A stretch of DNA of 64,000 nt from NCBI GenBank assembly GCA_010094025.1, contig ML991826.1:62001-126000 (forward strand). Reading direction: 5' to 3'. Within the stretch, counting starts at the first letter, position 1. Each line of letters starts with the position of its first letter. The translations under genes were made by a program, and so were the position numbers. Positions 53,882 through 63,858 of the stretch are shown in pieces. The notes under the pieces were generated by a model. The model was given only the letters and a program-made list of their open reading frames with translations. It was not told the DNA's origin and did not search any database. This DNA comes from Viridothelium virens (Eukaryota > Ascomycota > Dothideomycetes > Trypetheliales > Trypetheliaceae).

Positions 53882-55369
53882 ATGGTCTATCGAGGCAAGC
53901 CATCGAGGTCTTGCTCATGCTGCAGAAAACGAAAACTCAAAGTGCGTCTCCCTTTGCCTTGTCGAGCTCAAATCCATTAACGAGTTCGATAGTGCGATCT
54001 CGCAGAGCCATCCTGTGGTCAATGCCTTCGAGCATGTCTTGTCTGTTCTGGCTATCGAGATACGACTCAATTACGAGTTCAGGACGAGAGCTATACTGCT
54101 AGACAGAAAGCGATTGGTCATAGGATCGAGCAGCTTCCGCGCTCGTTAAAGGTATCAGTCGACGACAAGGCAAGAAATGCATTCTTCTTCCATTATGTCT
54201 CGGGCTTCTCCAGGACTTACGATGTTCTGGAATCGCTTTACGAACCAGTGAACAGTCACTTAGGTGCAAGCCTGGATGCTGTTAGCTTGGCATTCTTTGC
54301 TTTCCGATTTAACCATGCCAGAGCAGCGCAAATCGCGCGGGTCCGCTACTCTAAAGCCCTTCCACTGGTAAATCAGGCTATCAAATATCCGGAATCAGCA
54401 ACAACTGACCCAACTCTACTCGCGGTGCTCTTTCTCGATCTCTTCGAAAAAATGACTGACGAACGTACCCGCGGCTCTCGAGCTTGGATGAGCCATGTTA
54501 AAGGTGGACTGGCATTGGCAGAGCTGCGAGGCAAAACTAAGCTCACTACTTATACTGGACTGCGGTTATCAATCAGATTGTTCGTGAACCTCGTCATTAG
54601 TTGTGCCTGCGCAGACATAGAACCTCCAACCGGCCTAAATAAGCTTCGCTCCGATCTCGAGCCATTTGTGAATAAGCATGATCCAAAATGGCGGATAACA
54701 TGTCTAGTCTTAAGATACACCTTCTTAAGAGCGACTATCCAGAAGAACGCTCTCGACGATGCCGATGTCATATACCAGGCAAAGCAAATAGACTCCGAAT
54801 ACGTCACTGTCGCGCAGAGTATGCCTCACTCATGGTATTATGAAACGAAGCATCTGGAGAAGCCTTCCGAAAGGGTATTAGAACAGCATTATATTGTTTA
54901 TTCGGACCATCTCGTCGCGCAAACATGGAATGTTCTGCGAGCCACGCGGATCAGTCTAAATGATCTCATCCGCAAGCACGCACGTTTGAGCATACTATCG
55001 AGTACGGACGCACTTCATTATGTCTGCGAATCCGACGCAGCCGCAAATATTATCGACTCTATGGCGTATGAGATATGCGCCTCTGTGCCACCCTTCACAC
55101 TTTTTGATTCGGTGGACATGTCGGACGATCTTGCTGTGGCGGTACATCGTAGTCGATGCTACACTTTACTCTTTCCACTCTACGTTGCCGGAACGTCCGC
55201 CAGTCATTTGACAAATATCAAGCGATGGACAATTGATCAGTTGAACTATCTTTCTACCAGCGTCGGCATCCAGAATGCGGCATTGGTATCACAAATCCTC
55301 AACACTGCTCCGTGGACTAACCCTTGGGTGGTGTACAATATGCTCGGGGGCTATGCGTTCGCGGCTTGA
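53882..55369 (+). CDS. Zn(2)Cys(6) transcription factor
   Basis: Two exons, 53882-53941 and 53993-55369, encode 478 residues. The 51-bp intron falls between RKRKLK and CDLAEP inside the DNA-binding domain, a frequent position in this family. The zinc cluster is perfect: Cys11, Cys14, Cys21, Cys28, Cys31 and Cys38, spaced CX2CX6CX6CX2CX6C, with the basic RKRKLK stretch between the second and third Cys. The remainder is the helical fungal-specific regulatory region, including FFFHYVSGFSR, LGASLDAVSLAFFAFRF, LLAVLFLDLFEKM and RAWMSHVKGGLALAELRG. It is a likely local regulator of the surrounding SDR genes, by position only. Confidence 0.92.
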
Positions 55370-55948
55370 TGTCGACTGCGCTTAAGGGCGGTTTTCTCCT
55401 CAAAGAAACCTACATGGTCACCTATTTCAGCCATGCTTCCGCAGTGAAATGCGAAGATCCTGATCCTCACTATGATCTTCGACAGGCAATGGATAATAGG
55501 GAAAGCCATGTTCTCAGTCCGTGTCTGCGCAGCGACACCCTTAGCTCATTTTCCGAGCTCATTGTCAAGCGCAAGGGTCAATCCACTGAGCAATCCAATG
55601 TTTCTTTAAAATGGAACCTTCCACGGTATCAAGTTGTCCTCTTTTGCCCCCGGAGAGCTATGAGTGACCACATCCTCTAATCCTACTGATTTAGACGCAA
55701 GCCAAGTAATTTTCTTGATTATCTCAAATCTGACGCGACGCGATAGCAGTTTGCAAACGGCGCAGAAAGTGGTATAGAGATCTTAGAACAAGGACGTCAC
55801 CTTTAATTTGCCTGTCACTATATCTTGACGCCAACGAAATATCGATAATAGTGTTTTGATATTCAATACATGATGACTGTCTGTCCCAAAACCAGCCCTT
55901 GTTGGTTTACTCTGGAGAGGACTTATGTCTTATGCCCTCAAGCCACGG
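55370..55948. other. Convergent spacer
   Basis: 3' flanks of the regulator (plus) and the extended SDR (minus). The plus-strand frame reaching 55680 is not gene-like. Nothing else was seen. Confidence 0.4.
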
Positions 55949-56938
55949 TCATAGACCAGCCGTCTTCTGTGAAGCATCAGACCGAAGCTTCTCAGCGAAG
56001 GCTACATACGATCCCCTCGTTGTATCGGTCAGCCGATCCACTTCCTTGGGCTGCCAGCCTAACTGCCCCATAGCTTTGCGACTGGCAGAGCGATTTTCAT
56101 GAGTCAAGATCATGGGCAGGAAAGGTCCCAATTTCTTCACAGCTTCCTCCCGGCTCACCGAACGCACGGGAACCTTGATCACTTCACCAATCGCGCCCGC
56201 GAGCTCCTTGGACGTCACATTCGTCGAGCTCGTACAGTTAAACACATCCCCGGGCTTCGCCTTCTCCACCGCCAGCAAATACATCCGCGCCGCATCATCC
56301 ACATGCACATCCGTCGACCGCGTCGCCCCATCCTCCACATACACCGACTCCCCCAACAACGCCGCCTGCTGCAGCAACATCGGCAAGAACCCGCTGCCCC
56401 CCCGCCCGTACACAAACGGCGCCAACCGAATCGCCGACACCCGCACCCCCTCCTCCTTCAACCGCAGCGCATACGCCTCCGCCTTCATCCGCTCCAGCGG
56501 CGGATTCGCCATAATCGCCGCCGTCTCGTCGGTTTCTGCCCCCGCGGGATCCGCCTCAACGAGCGCACACCCGGACGAAATCACCAGCGGCTTCCCCGTA
56601 CCCCGCAGCCCCGTCGCCATCGCGTCGACGGCTGCGGCGTCCGTGGCGAGGATGTCAGAGTAGGGCGTCGCGCCGCTGAAGTCGTGGATGAAGGCGAGGT
56701 GCAGCACGGCGTCTGCTGCGGCGCTCTCGCGCTGCAGTACGTCGAGGCTGCTGAGCTCGCCGCGGATGGGCGTCGCGCCGAGGTTGGAGAGGATGGTGTC
56801 GCCGGTGGGAGTGCGCGAGAGGCCGTGCACGGTGGCCCAGCCGGAGGAGAGGGCCAGCTCGGTGACGACGCGGCCGATGTAGCCAGTTGCGCCGGTGATG
56901 AAGAGGCGGCCTTTGTTGGTGGGTGTGGGGTTGGACAT
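55949..56938 (-). CDS. NAD(P)-dependent epimerase/dehydratase-like extended SDR
   Basis: Single exon of 329 residues, GC-rich compared with its neighbours. The Rossmann motif LFITGATGYIGRVV is followed by VHGLSRTP, VLHLAFIHDF, VISSGCALVE, RLAPFVYGRGGSGF, TDVHVDDAARMYLLA and GDVFNCTSSTNVTSKEL. The segment where extended SDRs carry YxxxK reads ERMKAEAY, so the canonical Tyr is absent while a Lys follows. Related sequences are common in bacteria and ascomycetes, and the substrate is unknown. The lack of introns and the higher GC differ from the four intron-rich genes beside it and would fit a separate origin, possibly horizontal transfer; that is speculation. Confidence 0.88.
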   Translation of the reverse strand: MSNPTPTNKGRLFITGATGYIGRVVTELALSSGWATVHGLSRTPTGDTILSNLGATPIRGELSSLDVLQRESAAADAVLHLAFIHDFSGATPYSDILATDAAAVDAMATGLRGTGKPLVISSGCALVEADPAGAETDETAAIMANPPLERMKAEAYALRLKEEGVRVSAIRLAPFVYGRGGSGFLPMLLQQAALLGESVYVEDGATRSTDVHVDDAARMYLLAVEKAKPGDVFNCTSSTNVTSKELAGAIGEVIKVPVRSVSREEAVKKLGPFLPMILTHENRSASRKAMGQLGWQPKEVDRLTDTTRGSYVAFAEKLRSDASQKTAGL

Positions 56939-58050
56939 TTTGAGATGTGGTTGGGGATGGTGTTGAGGATTGGGTGGTTGAGTGAGATTTAAGTGAGGTG
57001 GATTGAAAATTGAGTTGCTGATTGAGTTTGGATTTGCAGATGATAATAGATGATTTGAGCCTCGTTGAATCGAATACTGGCAATGATGGTGCAGCTACTT
57101 ATGCAAATGTCTTTGGTGACTCGGAGATGCCGGATTTAACGCCCCCGGCGATTGCGGCGAAACCACGAAAAGCAGCAACGAATACAGTACCAATAGTTAG
57201 TCCGTCCCCATCGGAGACGGACCAGTCCAATATTACTCAATAGAATGAGCTTTGAAGAAAGCTGATCAATCATGAAGTCGAATCCCGGGTTTGGACGAAG
57301 AACGAGCCATTGTTTACATAATTTTTGGCCAACATCTTCGGGTATCGATTGTTCCGCCTTCCGTGGTCAGACCCAAATTCTCAGTCTACCGTAGGAATGC
57401 AAGGGTATACTTCAAAAGGATTTGGGATGGACTTCTCGAAGTGAATCAGAGACTATTTTTGCGCATTGTTATAATTACGGAGGTATGAAACCGCCCTCTA
57501 TTTCCGAAACTTGGAATCGCGGTGTCCCGCTGGATGGCGTCACCAATTCCGTGATTCTTTAAACCAGGTCCGAATACAGGTCGATCGGAGCGTTTGCGTT
57601 TGCAAGGTGACACATTCGTCAGGCACTTTCTGCTGTGTGGTTCTCCATAATCCCAGTCTATGACTTCTTTGTTGGCTGAGAGCGCGGTCTACAGCTGAAA
57701 TCGGCAGCATACAGCGCAGCTGAAGCGGAGTGATACATTCGTTAAGCGCTTTCTACCACAGCGATGAATGAGTCAAACTTATGAAACTTCAAAATCCTAG
57801 GGCATGACTTCTGTATTGGCTCCAAGAGCGCGGTCTGCAGCTGAAATGGAAGACACACAGCTCAACTCAAGCCGAAACCCTAGGGTCACACCGTCATGCA
57901 GTACTATCATTCCATGCGTGTGCCGGCCCTGGAGCTTGCTTGCAGATGACTGGTAGAAGAAGCCCAGGCGCAAGCACTTGCTGGAGCCCCTAGCTTGAGA
58001 AAGCCACTCTTATAGACGCCGCGATGCGCTCTCTGCCCTTGTTGCTATTT
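56939..58050. other. Spacer containing an imperfect duplication
   Basis: Begins with the promoter of the extended SDR. Frames at 57022-57243 and 57291-57488 are not recognised. A diverged tandem duplication lies at about 57606-57870 (listed separately). The right end precedes the patatin gene. Confidence 0.45.
57606..57870. repeat. Diverged tandem duplication, two units of about 125-140 bp
   Basis: Unit 1 (about 57606-57729) and unit 2 (about 57730-57870) share GTGAYACATTCGTYARGCRCTTTCT, CATGACTTCT/CTATGACTTCT and GAGCGCGGTCTRCAGCTGAAAT in the same order. Many of the differences near the start are C/T or G/A transitions. The second copy carries extra sequence in the middle. Confidence 0.7.
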
Positions 58051-58095
58051 TCTCTCATATCATTCTCTTTCATATCATTCCCTCTCATACCATCC
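58051..58095. repeat. 15-bp tandem repeat, three units
   Basis: Three consecutive 15-bp units (58051-58065, 58066-58080, 58081-58095), each containing TCATATCATTC or TCATACCATCC, end two bases before the patatin-domain ATG. C/T-rich in character, possibly part of the 5' leader. Confidence 0.75.
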
Positions 58096-58097
58096 CA

Positions 58098-59269
58098 ATG
58101 AGCCAGACACTCGCACTGAAGATGGGCGATGAGCCCAACCCAGTTGACAAGACGGGCCTCTGCCTGCTGTCGCTTGACGGAGGTGGCGTGCGCGGCCTTT
58201 CTACTCTCTACATCCTCAAAGGCCTCATGCAACGATTGAACCACGAACGCCAGAAAGAAGGACTACCAGCGGTCAAACCATGCGAGGTGTTTGACCTTAT
58301 TGGCGGCACCAGCACGGGTGGGTAGGTTAGGTATTTTGGACACGTACTTTGATAATCCGCTAATTAAGTCAGACTTATCGCTATTATGCTGGGCCGACTG
58401 GAGATGACAGTGGATGCCTGCATTGATGCATATGAGGAGCTGATGAAGTCGGTTTTTGAGGCCAAATCGAGTCGGCTACCGACCGGTTGGTTGGGGAAAA
58501 CGAAAGCGCGATTTGATTCAAGTAAGCTGAGGAAGGCGATCGAGAAAAGTAGTCGCCCATAGTGGTGCCTCAAATGAAGCACTGTTCGATGACGGACGGC
58601 AACGCGGCTGTCGGGTGTAAGTAAAGACGTGCAGTGTTTCGTCTCTTGCTTACAGAGGCTAGCTTTGTCTGCACGACTGCACACGAAACCTTAGGCATAA
58701 CACGACTTCGAAGCTACTATTTGTCTAGTAAACTCAATATTCCAGCAACGATCTGTGAAGCTGCGCTAGCAACATCAGCCGCGACAGGCTTCTTCGATCC
58801 TGTATACATTGGAGCGCGAAAGTTTGAGGATGGAGTGTTAGGAGCGAACAATCTGACAGAGGAAGTGGAAGAGGAGGCAGCTAATATCTGGTGCCCTGAC
58901 AGTCGTGAGCTATGGTCGCTTGTTAAATGTTTCATCTCTGTTGGCACGGGAAACCCAGGCAAGAAGGCGATTGATGACAATATGCTAAATTTCCTGTCCA
59001 AAACGCTTGTGCAACTAATAACAGAGATGGAAAACACGGAAAGAAGAATAATGGCGCGGTGGGCGCCCCTTTCCACTGGGAAGCGATACTTTCGGCTGAA
59101 CGTCGAGCAGGGCTTACAGGATGTCAGGTTGGCAGAGTACAAGGAGCGAGGTAGAATTGAAGCAGTCACAGGCGAGTATTTGGATCATGCGCAGCAAGAT
59201 GCACGAATAAAAGACTGTGTTACGAATATTAAAGAGAAACAAAGTGTGTACATTAAGGACTTTGCGTAA
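58098..59269 (+). pseudogene. Patatin-like phospholipase domain of a broken NLR-type gene
   Basis: Exon 1 (58098-58321) carries the oxyanion-hole DGGGVRGLS and the nucleophile elbow GGTSTGG (GXSXG). After a 51-bp intron, exon 2 (from 58373) reads GLIAIMLGRLEMTVD and on to SKLRKAIEK. The frame is lost at an A4 run (58545-58548): in the next frame the family sequence continues as VVAHSGASNEALFDDG. A further intron, probably 58615-58657, leads to exon 3 (58658-59269), with AALATSAATGFFDP, the catalytic Asp in EDGVLGANN, NIWCPDS, FISVGTGNPGKKAI and a tail ending KEKQSVYIKDFA. Fungal patatin domains of this kind sit at the N-terminus of NB-ARC/TPR NLRs. One extra base could also be a sequencing error. 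Confidence 0.75.
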
Positions 59270-59466
59270 TGTGTAGTATACCTATTGACAATCTATAGAT
59301 TTCACCAGTACCATGTTTGAAGCCGTTGTAGAGGTAATTACCCCTTCACTTGCTTGTATAATCGATGCTTACACCTGTGTAGAAGTACACTCTCCGTATC
59401 ATCCAAAATCAGCCGAGTATGGTCCTTCTGCAACTCAATAGGTGCAAATCAACTGATTTGTCAACA

Positions 59467-59937
59467 GAATCGCGCGTCTACTGCAATATCCCTTTCCCCC
59501 GGAATCCGCGGTTCGCTGGCCGCGACGAGCAGCTCGAGCTGCTGCATAAGAAAGTCGCAAACAATCACAAAGGCCAAAAAATTGCTAAAACTGGCCTTGG
59601 CGGCATAGGCAAGACACAGATCGTACTTAAGCTTGCTTATCAAGTTGGAGTGGAGGCGCCTGAATGTTCCATCTTTTGGATCCCCGCAATAACTAGGGAA
59701 GGCTTGGAACAGACGTACACTGATATTGTGCAGGAGCTCCAGATTGAAGGATGGAAAGAGAAGGGAGACGACAGCAAAGCACTTTTGCGACGTTATCTTA
59801 GCCAGAAGAGTACTCCGCTTTGTTACAAAGGCCAGGTGATATGTCCAGCTACCTACCTGCTTCACGTGTGCAGACGCGGACGCGTCCATAAGACGGAGAA
59901 ATCGCAGGACGCACTGGTTTCAAAGAGCTTTATCTAG
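59467..59937 (+). pseudogene. Truncated NB-ARC domain of the same NLR-type locus
   Basis: The frame reads CNIPFPRNPRFAGRDEQLELL, the P-loop GLGGIGKTQIVLKLAY and SIFWIPAITREGLEQ, then a region corresponding to the helix before Walker B. After about 59810 the usual VDNADD-type Walker B segment is missing. Scraps of later NB-ARC sequence appear in mixed frames (SSYLPASR, DALVSKSFI). No TPR or other repeat region follows. With the patatin module 200 bp upstream this is a patatin-NB-ARC NLR gene that has lost its 3' half. Such receptors act in heterokaryon incompatibility and self/non-self responses; this copy is very unlikely to work as one. Confidence 0.75.
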
Positions 59938-60429
59938 TTCCGAGGTGATCGACGCTGGCCGCGCATCAAGACCATATCATTGGGTAGTCCACCTTAGTGC
60001 ATGGGCCATCTCGAACCCCTTTATTTGGTAGAATTTGCTCAGCCGCACACCATTAGCGACGACTCACAAAAGTGACCACCGCCATCTGCAATTCTGCTTC
60101 ATCTGAAGGTGCTCATGCTGGTTGCCTAGCATCTAGTCCGTCTACTAATCCGCACCAGAGGCGTAGAATGCCCCCCATAAGTTCTGAGAGCTGGATGACT
60201 CCGGCAATCTACCCACGCCCCAGTGCGAATCTCCATCTACTAAATTAGCAACACTAGCTACCCGACTGGTAATAGCATCTTCTAGGATCCAGGACATGTA
60301 ACGCTCAAGTCTCTTTCCTTCTCTTCTTCTCTTATCCTGCGGCCTTTCTTACCATGTTTGACTGTCTAGCATGTTGATTTTCACTACTCCTCTTCCTGCC
60401 AAACCAGAGTCAAACGTGACGGTCGAGAG
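59938..60429. other. Spacer upstream of the glycoprotein gene
   Basis: Promoter of the large secreted protein; C/T-rich sequence at about 60305-60350 fits a fungal core promoter. The left edge may hold further eroded NLR sequence. Nothing else was recognised. Confidence 0.4.
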
Positions 60430-63400
60430 ATGACTCCAACATGGATTGGGCTCACTGTCATTGGCTCCTTTCTCCATTTATCCTATAGCGCGGCTCAAAA
60501 TACTACTATTTCGGGGTCCTCCTTGCTACAGAGAACATCCACACTGAAGACTGACACAAGCCAAAGTAGTATCAGTAGCGGTCTTGGCCGGTACATCAAT
60601 TCTGGCCTTGGCGGTGGAAGTAGTGTCGTTACTACTGCTTCGACATATTCAAGCTCATATCAGACTTCGAGTAGTACATTTACACCGATAAAGACACAAC
60701 CGACCAGTGTGCGAAAACCTCCAAGCTCAATCAACTCTACAGTGAGCCTTAACGCAAGCGATACCGATCTTGCCTGTCAGGCCAGTTCAGTCGCTTGGTA
60801 TCTTACTGGACAGGCCATCGAGAATAACTCGGCCAACTATGAGACTCAGACATCGTACTTCACAGACACTTATGAAGGTGATATCTCTTACGGGACCGCT
60901 GATGTCTATACCACCTCGGATGGATTCGTTCATGCCCATGGAAACTTTACAGTCACAGCCACTAGTTCCTTTTCCACGACGTCTGTCCGAACTGACCTGG
61001 ACCCGGAATTGAAAAGCAATGTAACTTACCCTGCGGCACCTGATTGTACCATTGACTCAAGCGTTTGCGCTTCCTTATACCGATCCTATCGATCCAGTCT
61101 TAGCATTGCGCCCACGGCACCTATTCCGAACATTTATCCAATCCCGACAAATTCTCCATACTGTTACGACCCACAATCTATGGCCGCACTCAGCACTTTC
61201 AACGCCTCAACATTGCCATGTGACATTACGGGATACAATGTCCAACTGTTCTACTGGGCCCCTCCGGCAACAGACGGAGGCAATGCCAGCGTTACGGCAG
61301 GACCAGTAGCTGTCACTACAGTTTACAAGAATGTGACTATGACCTCACCTTCCATCTATCTATCATTTGATAGCCTTCAGGCCAATATCCTAGTCACCGG
61401 CCATGAGAATCAATATATCCCTGTTGGAAAACAGTACACGAATCCACCGATTGTCTCCATAAATCCGGCTGAACTGTCGACACTCACCAAAACCATTTCA
61501 GATAAAAACATGGCCAGCGTCGTCAGCGAAATCGCCCGTGGTGGCCCAGACTACCTAAGCTATGTCAGTGCGCTGTATCTTGAATACTTCGACGGCGGCC
61601 AAAACAATTACTCCGCCGTCCCAGTCAACGGAGCAGACATCGCAACCCCGGATCCTATGGCCTATTACCTGGGCGGTGGGTGGGGTGAAACCGGTCCACC
61701 GGGATGCAACACTGGGTTCTCTCAGCCGGAATGCGGAACCATCTTCGACGACGCCTACCGAGTCCAGCTGGCCGTTCCCAAAGAAGTCCGCGACATTGAT
61801 CCGGCGTGGGCGACTTGCGCCCTCCCCCTCTTCGGTGTATATGATCCTCCTCACGTCCTCGTCCCAGCCGCTGCAGCAGCCGTGCCCACTTCCTCGGCCA
61901 TGCCATCAAGACAGTCCGCCGCACCAGCATCACCCATCATGACGACCTTACCACAGAATACCGCAGGGCCAGGACAAATTATACCGTTGACGGCACATAG
62001 GGAAAGTACGGCTACGGGCGGTATTCAGTTGCCGTCAACCCCACCGGCTCCAGCTTCTCCGGATAGTGATCCTTCTGCGGGTCCTGAAGCAGAGCATTCA
62101 GACCCGGTTTCACAGGGAATAGGCAGCGCTATAGTGTCTCTTGCGCAGGGTCAAGGCTCAGGTAATGATCCGGGTTACGGGAATGGCCAAAGCCTTGGAA
62201 GCGGTCAAGGCACTGGTGGGAGTCAAGGCGGAAGTCAAGGTGGGAATCAAGGCGGAAGTCAGGGTGGGAGTCAAGGTGGGAGTCAAGGTGGGAGTCAAGA
62301 TGGGGGACAAGGTGGCAGTCAAGGTGGGAGTCAAGATGGGGGACAAGATCCTGGTGCTAGCCGAGGATCCGGGACTGCTCTGGGTTCGAACGGGGGTACT
62401 AATCCACAGGACGGCCAAGGTTCTAGTGCTGGCCCGGGCGCAGATGACAGGCAAGATCCGGCACCAGGACCGGCTGGGAATGAAGCTGCTGATGCAGGCG
62501 GCTCGATCGCATCTATTATCAGTGGTCAAGGAAGCAACGCACAAGCGGGTGACGGTTTTGAGACACCTGGGAACGGCCACTCTGCGCAAGGAAGTGCTGG
62601 ACCGGGTGCAAATGGCTATGGAGGCAGCAACGAGGGAAACCCAGAGCCCGGAAACACAGGTTCAGGAAGCTCTTCTGCGCAAGGAGGTCCTTCTCAAGAC
62701 GGTGCGAAGCCAGGGCCTGGTGGTGCGGTCACTAATGGACAGGTTGTCGGCAATGCAAACCAAGGAGCGCTGAGCGCAGTCTCTCCCATCGCAACAATCG
62801 GTGGGCAAGCAGTCAATCTCGCTCCCTCGTCTGGAGGTATTATGGTCGGTGGCATAACCTACAAGCCGGGTGAAGCTGCGGTTATTGGAGGCACCTCCAT
62901 CTCCATCGGTGCAAACAATATCGTGGTCGGCACTGGTGCGGGCGCATACTCCTTTCCGCTCGGGACGTCGGCTGCAGATCCGGATCCATCAGGAGCCGTG
63001 GCTACTATTGGCGGAGAGGCTATCTCTTATGAAGCAAATGGTAGTGGTATCGATATTGGCGGATCTCGCTTATCTGAGGGCGGTTTAATGACTATCGCGG
63101 GCACCCCTATCTCATATGGCCCAGCTGGACTTGTGATAGGCACTGGTACTTCGGCTTCTACCGTTCCGCTTCCAAACGAAGCTGTGTCAATCGCTGCACT
63201 CACCCCGATCGCCACCCTTGCTGGCCAGGTCTTCCGCGCCGACCCGTCTAATCCAGATGAAGTCATCCTCCCTAACGGCCAAATCCTCTCCGCAGGTGGA
63301 CCAGCCGCGAGCGTCGACGGCTCTCAGGTTTCTGTTGGACCTAATGGCAAACTGACCATAGCAGGCTCCACTGCTAGCGAAACTATCGCGCTCCCCACCC

Positions 63401-63858
63401 AGGCCGGTATGCTCACGGAGACTGCATCGGGCGCGATCTTCACTGGCACAGATGGAGCACGAATTGCGGCTATCGAGACCACTACCAACGGAAGGGCTGA
63501 GGTGCTGCTTGAAGAGTCACGATCGATCATCGCAACGCTCCCCGCAGGTGGTGCGGCAGTAACAGTGGATGGTGAGGTTGTGAGCGCCGGGACTGCTGGT
63601 CTTGCTATGGAGAGCGAAGGTGCGAAGCAAAACCAAGGAACTACGATTCCGTTTTCTGCCATTACTGTTACAGAATCCGAGAATGGGGACACCAAGGCCA
63701 CTTCTACGGGAACCGGAGCCAGTGGGCCATCATCTGGAAACAGTGGCAGCAGTGGCGCTCAAGCAAGTGCGACTACAGCTACAAACTCCGCTACCCATCG
63801 ATATGAGGCTGGGCTCATGAACTTGATAGTGTTGGGCTGTGTATTATGGTTGCGATAA
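60430..63858 (+). CDS. Large secreted, probably GPI-anchored, Gly/Ser-rich cell-wall protein
   Basis: Single exon of 1142 residues. It opens with a signal peptide (cleavage likely after SYSAAQ). Residues about 25-490 form an N-glycosylation-rich domain with scattered Cys, including VYTTSDGFVHAHGNFTV and GGWGETGPPGCN. A Pro/Ser/Ala linker is followed at about 570-640 by Gly-Gln/Gly-Ser repeats, then Gly-rich sequence. Residues about 785-990 hold three diverged units built on ATIGG-x-A...GG...IGG/IAG-x-IS-x-G...V(V/I)GTG. The C-terminus is Ser/Gly/Thr-rich and ends in a hydrophobic tail (LMNLIVLGCVLWLR), as expected for GPI attachment. The design resembles fungal adhesin or wall-structural proteins. 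No enzymatic motif is seen, and the function is inference. Confidence 0.88.
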   Translation: MTPTWIGLTVIGSFLHLSYSAAQNTTISGSSLLQRTSTLKTDTSQSSISSGLGRYINSGLGGGSSVVTTASTYSSSYQTSSSTFTPIKTQPTSVRKPPSSINSTVSLNASDTDLACQASSVAWYLTGQAIENNSANYETQTSYFTDTYEGDISYGTADVYTTSDGFVHAHGNFTVTATSSFSTTSVRTDLDPELKSNVTYPAAPDCTIDSSVCASLYRSYRSSLSIAPTAPIPNIYPIPTNSPYCYDPQSMAALSTFNASTLPCDITGYNVQLFYWAPPATDGGNASVTAGPVAVTTVYKNVTMTSPSIYLSFDSLQANILVTGHENQYIPVGKQYTNPPIVSINPAELSTLTKTISDKNMASVVSEIARGGPDYLSYVSALYLEYFDGGQNNYSAVPVNGADIATPDPMAYYLGGGWGETGPPGCNTGFSQPECGTIFDDAYRVQLAVPKEVRDIDPAWATCALPLFGVYDPPHVLVPAAAAAVPTSSAMPSRQSAAPASPIMTTLPQNTAGPGQIIPLTAHRESTATGGIQLPSTPPAPASPDSDPSAGPEAEHSDPVSQGIGSAIVSLAQGQGSGNDPGYGNGQSLGSGQGTGGSQGGSQGGNQGGSQGGSQGGSQGGSQDGGQGGSQGGSQDGGQDPGASRGSGTALGSNGGTNPQDGQGSSAGPGADDRQDPAPGPAGNEAADAGGSIASIISGQGSNAQAGDGFETPGNGHSAQGSAGPGANGYGGSNEGNPEPGNTGSGSSSAQGGPSQDGAKPGPGGAVTNGQVVGNANQGALSAVSPIATIGGQAVNLAPSSGGIMVGGITYKPGEAAVIGGTSISIGANNIVVGTGAGAYSFPLGTSAADPDPSGAVATIGGEAISYEANGSGIDIGGSRLSEGGLMTIAGTPISYGPAGLVIGTGTSASTVPLPNEAVSIAALTPIATLAGQVFRADPSNPDEVILPNGQILSAGGPAASVDGSQVSVGPNGKLTIAGSTASETIALPTQAGMLTETASGAIFTGTDGARIAAIETTTNGRAEVLLEESRSIIATLPAGGAAVTVDGEVVSAGTAGLAMESEGAKQNQGTTIPFSAITVTESENGDTKATSTGTGASGPSSGNSGSSGAQASATTATNSATHRYEAGLMNLIVLGCVLWLR
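62215..62345 (+). repeat. Coding minisatellite, 12-bp unit
   Basis: About eleven copies of a 12-bp unit (GGTGGGAGTCAA and variants) encode alternating GGSQ, GGNQ and DGGQ tetrapeptides inside the cell-wall protein. The unit length keeps frame, so copy-number changes would alter protein length without breaking it. Confidence 0.85.

Noticed and set aside
56099-56992. 297-codon frame antisense to the extended SDR
   Set aside because: Arg/His-rich shadow frame caused by the high GC of the real gene on the other strand.
57880-57900. CCCTAGGG as possible telomere-like sequence
   Set aside because: A single palindromic 8-mer, not a TTAGGG array; another single copy near 48100 is equally isolated.
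62158-62589. 143-codon frame antisense to the cell-wall protein
   Set aside because: It mirrors the repeat region and has the low-complexity Thr/Leu/Pro pattern expected from the reverse of a Gly-Gln repeat.
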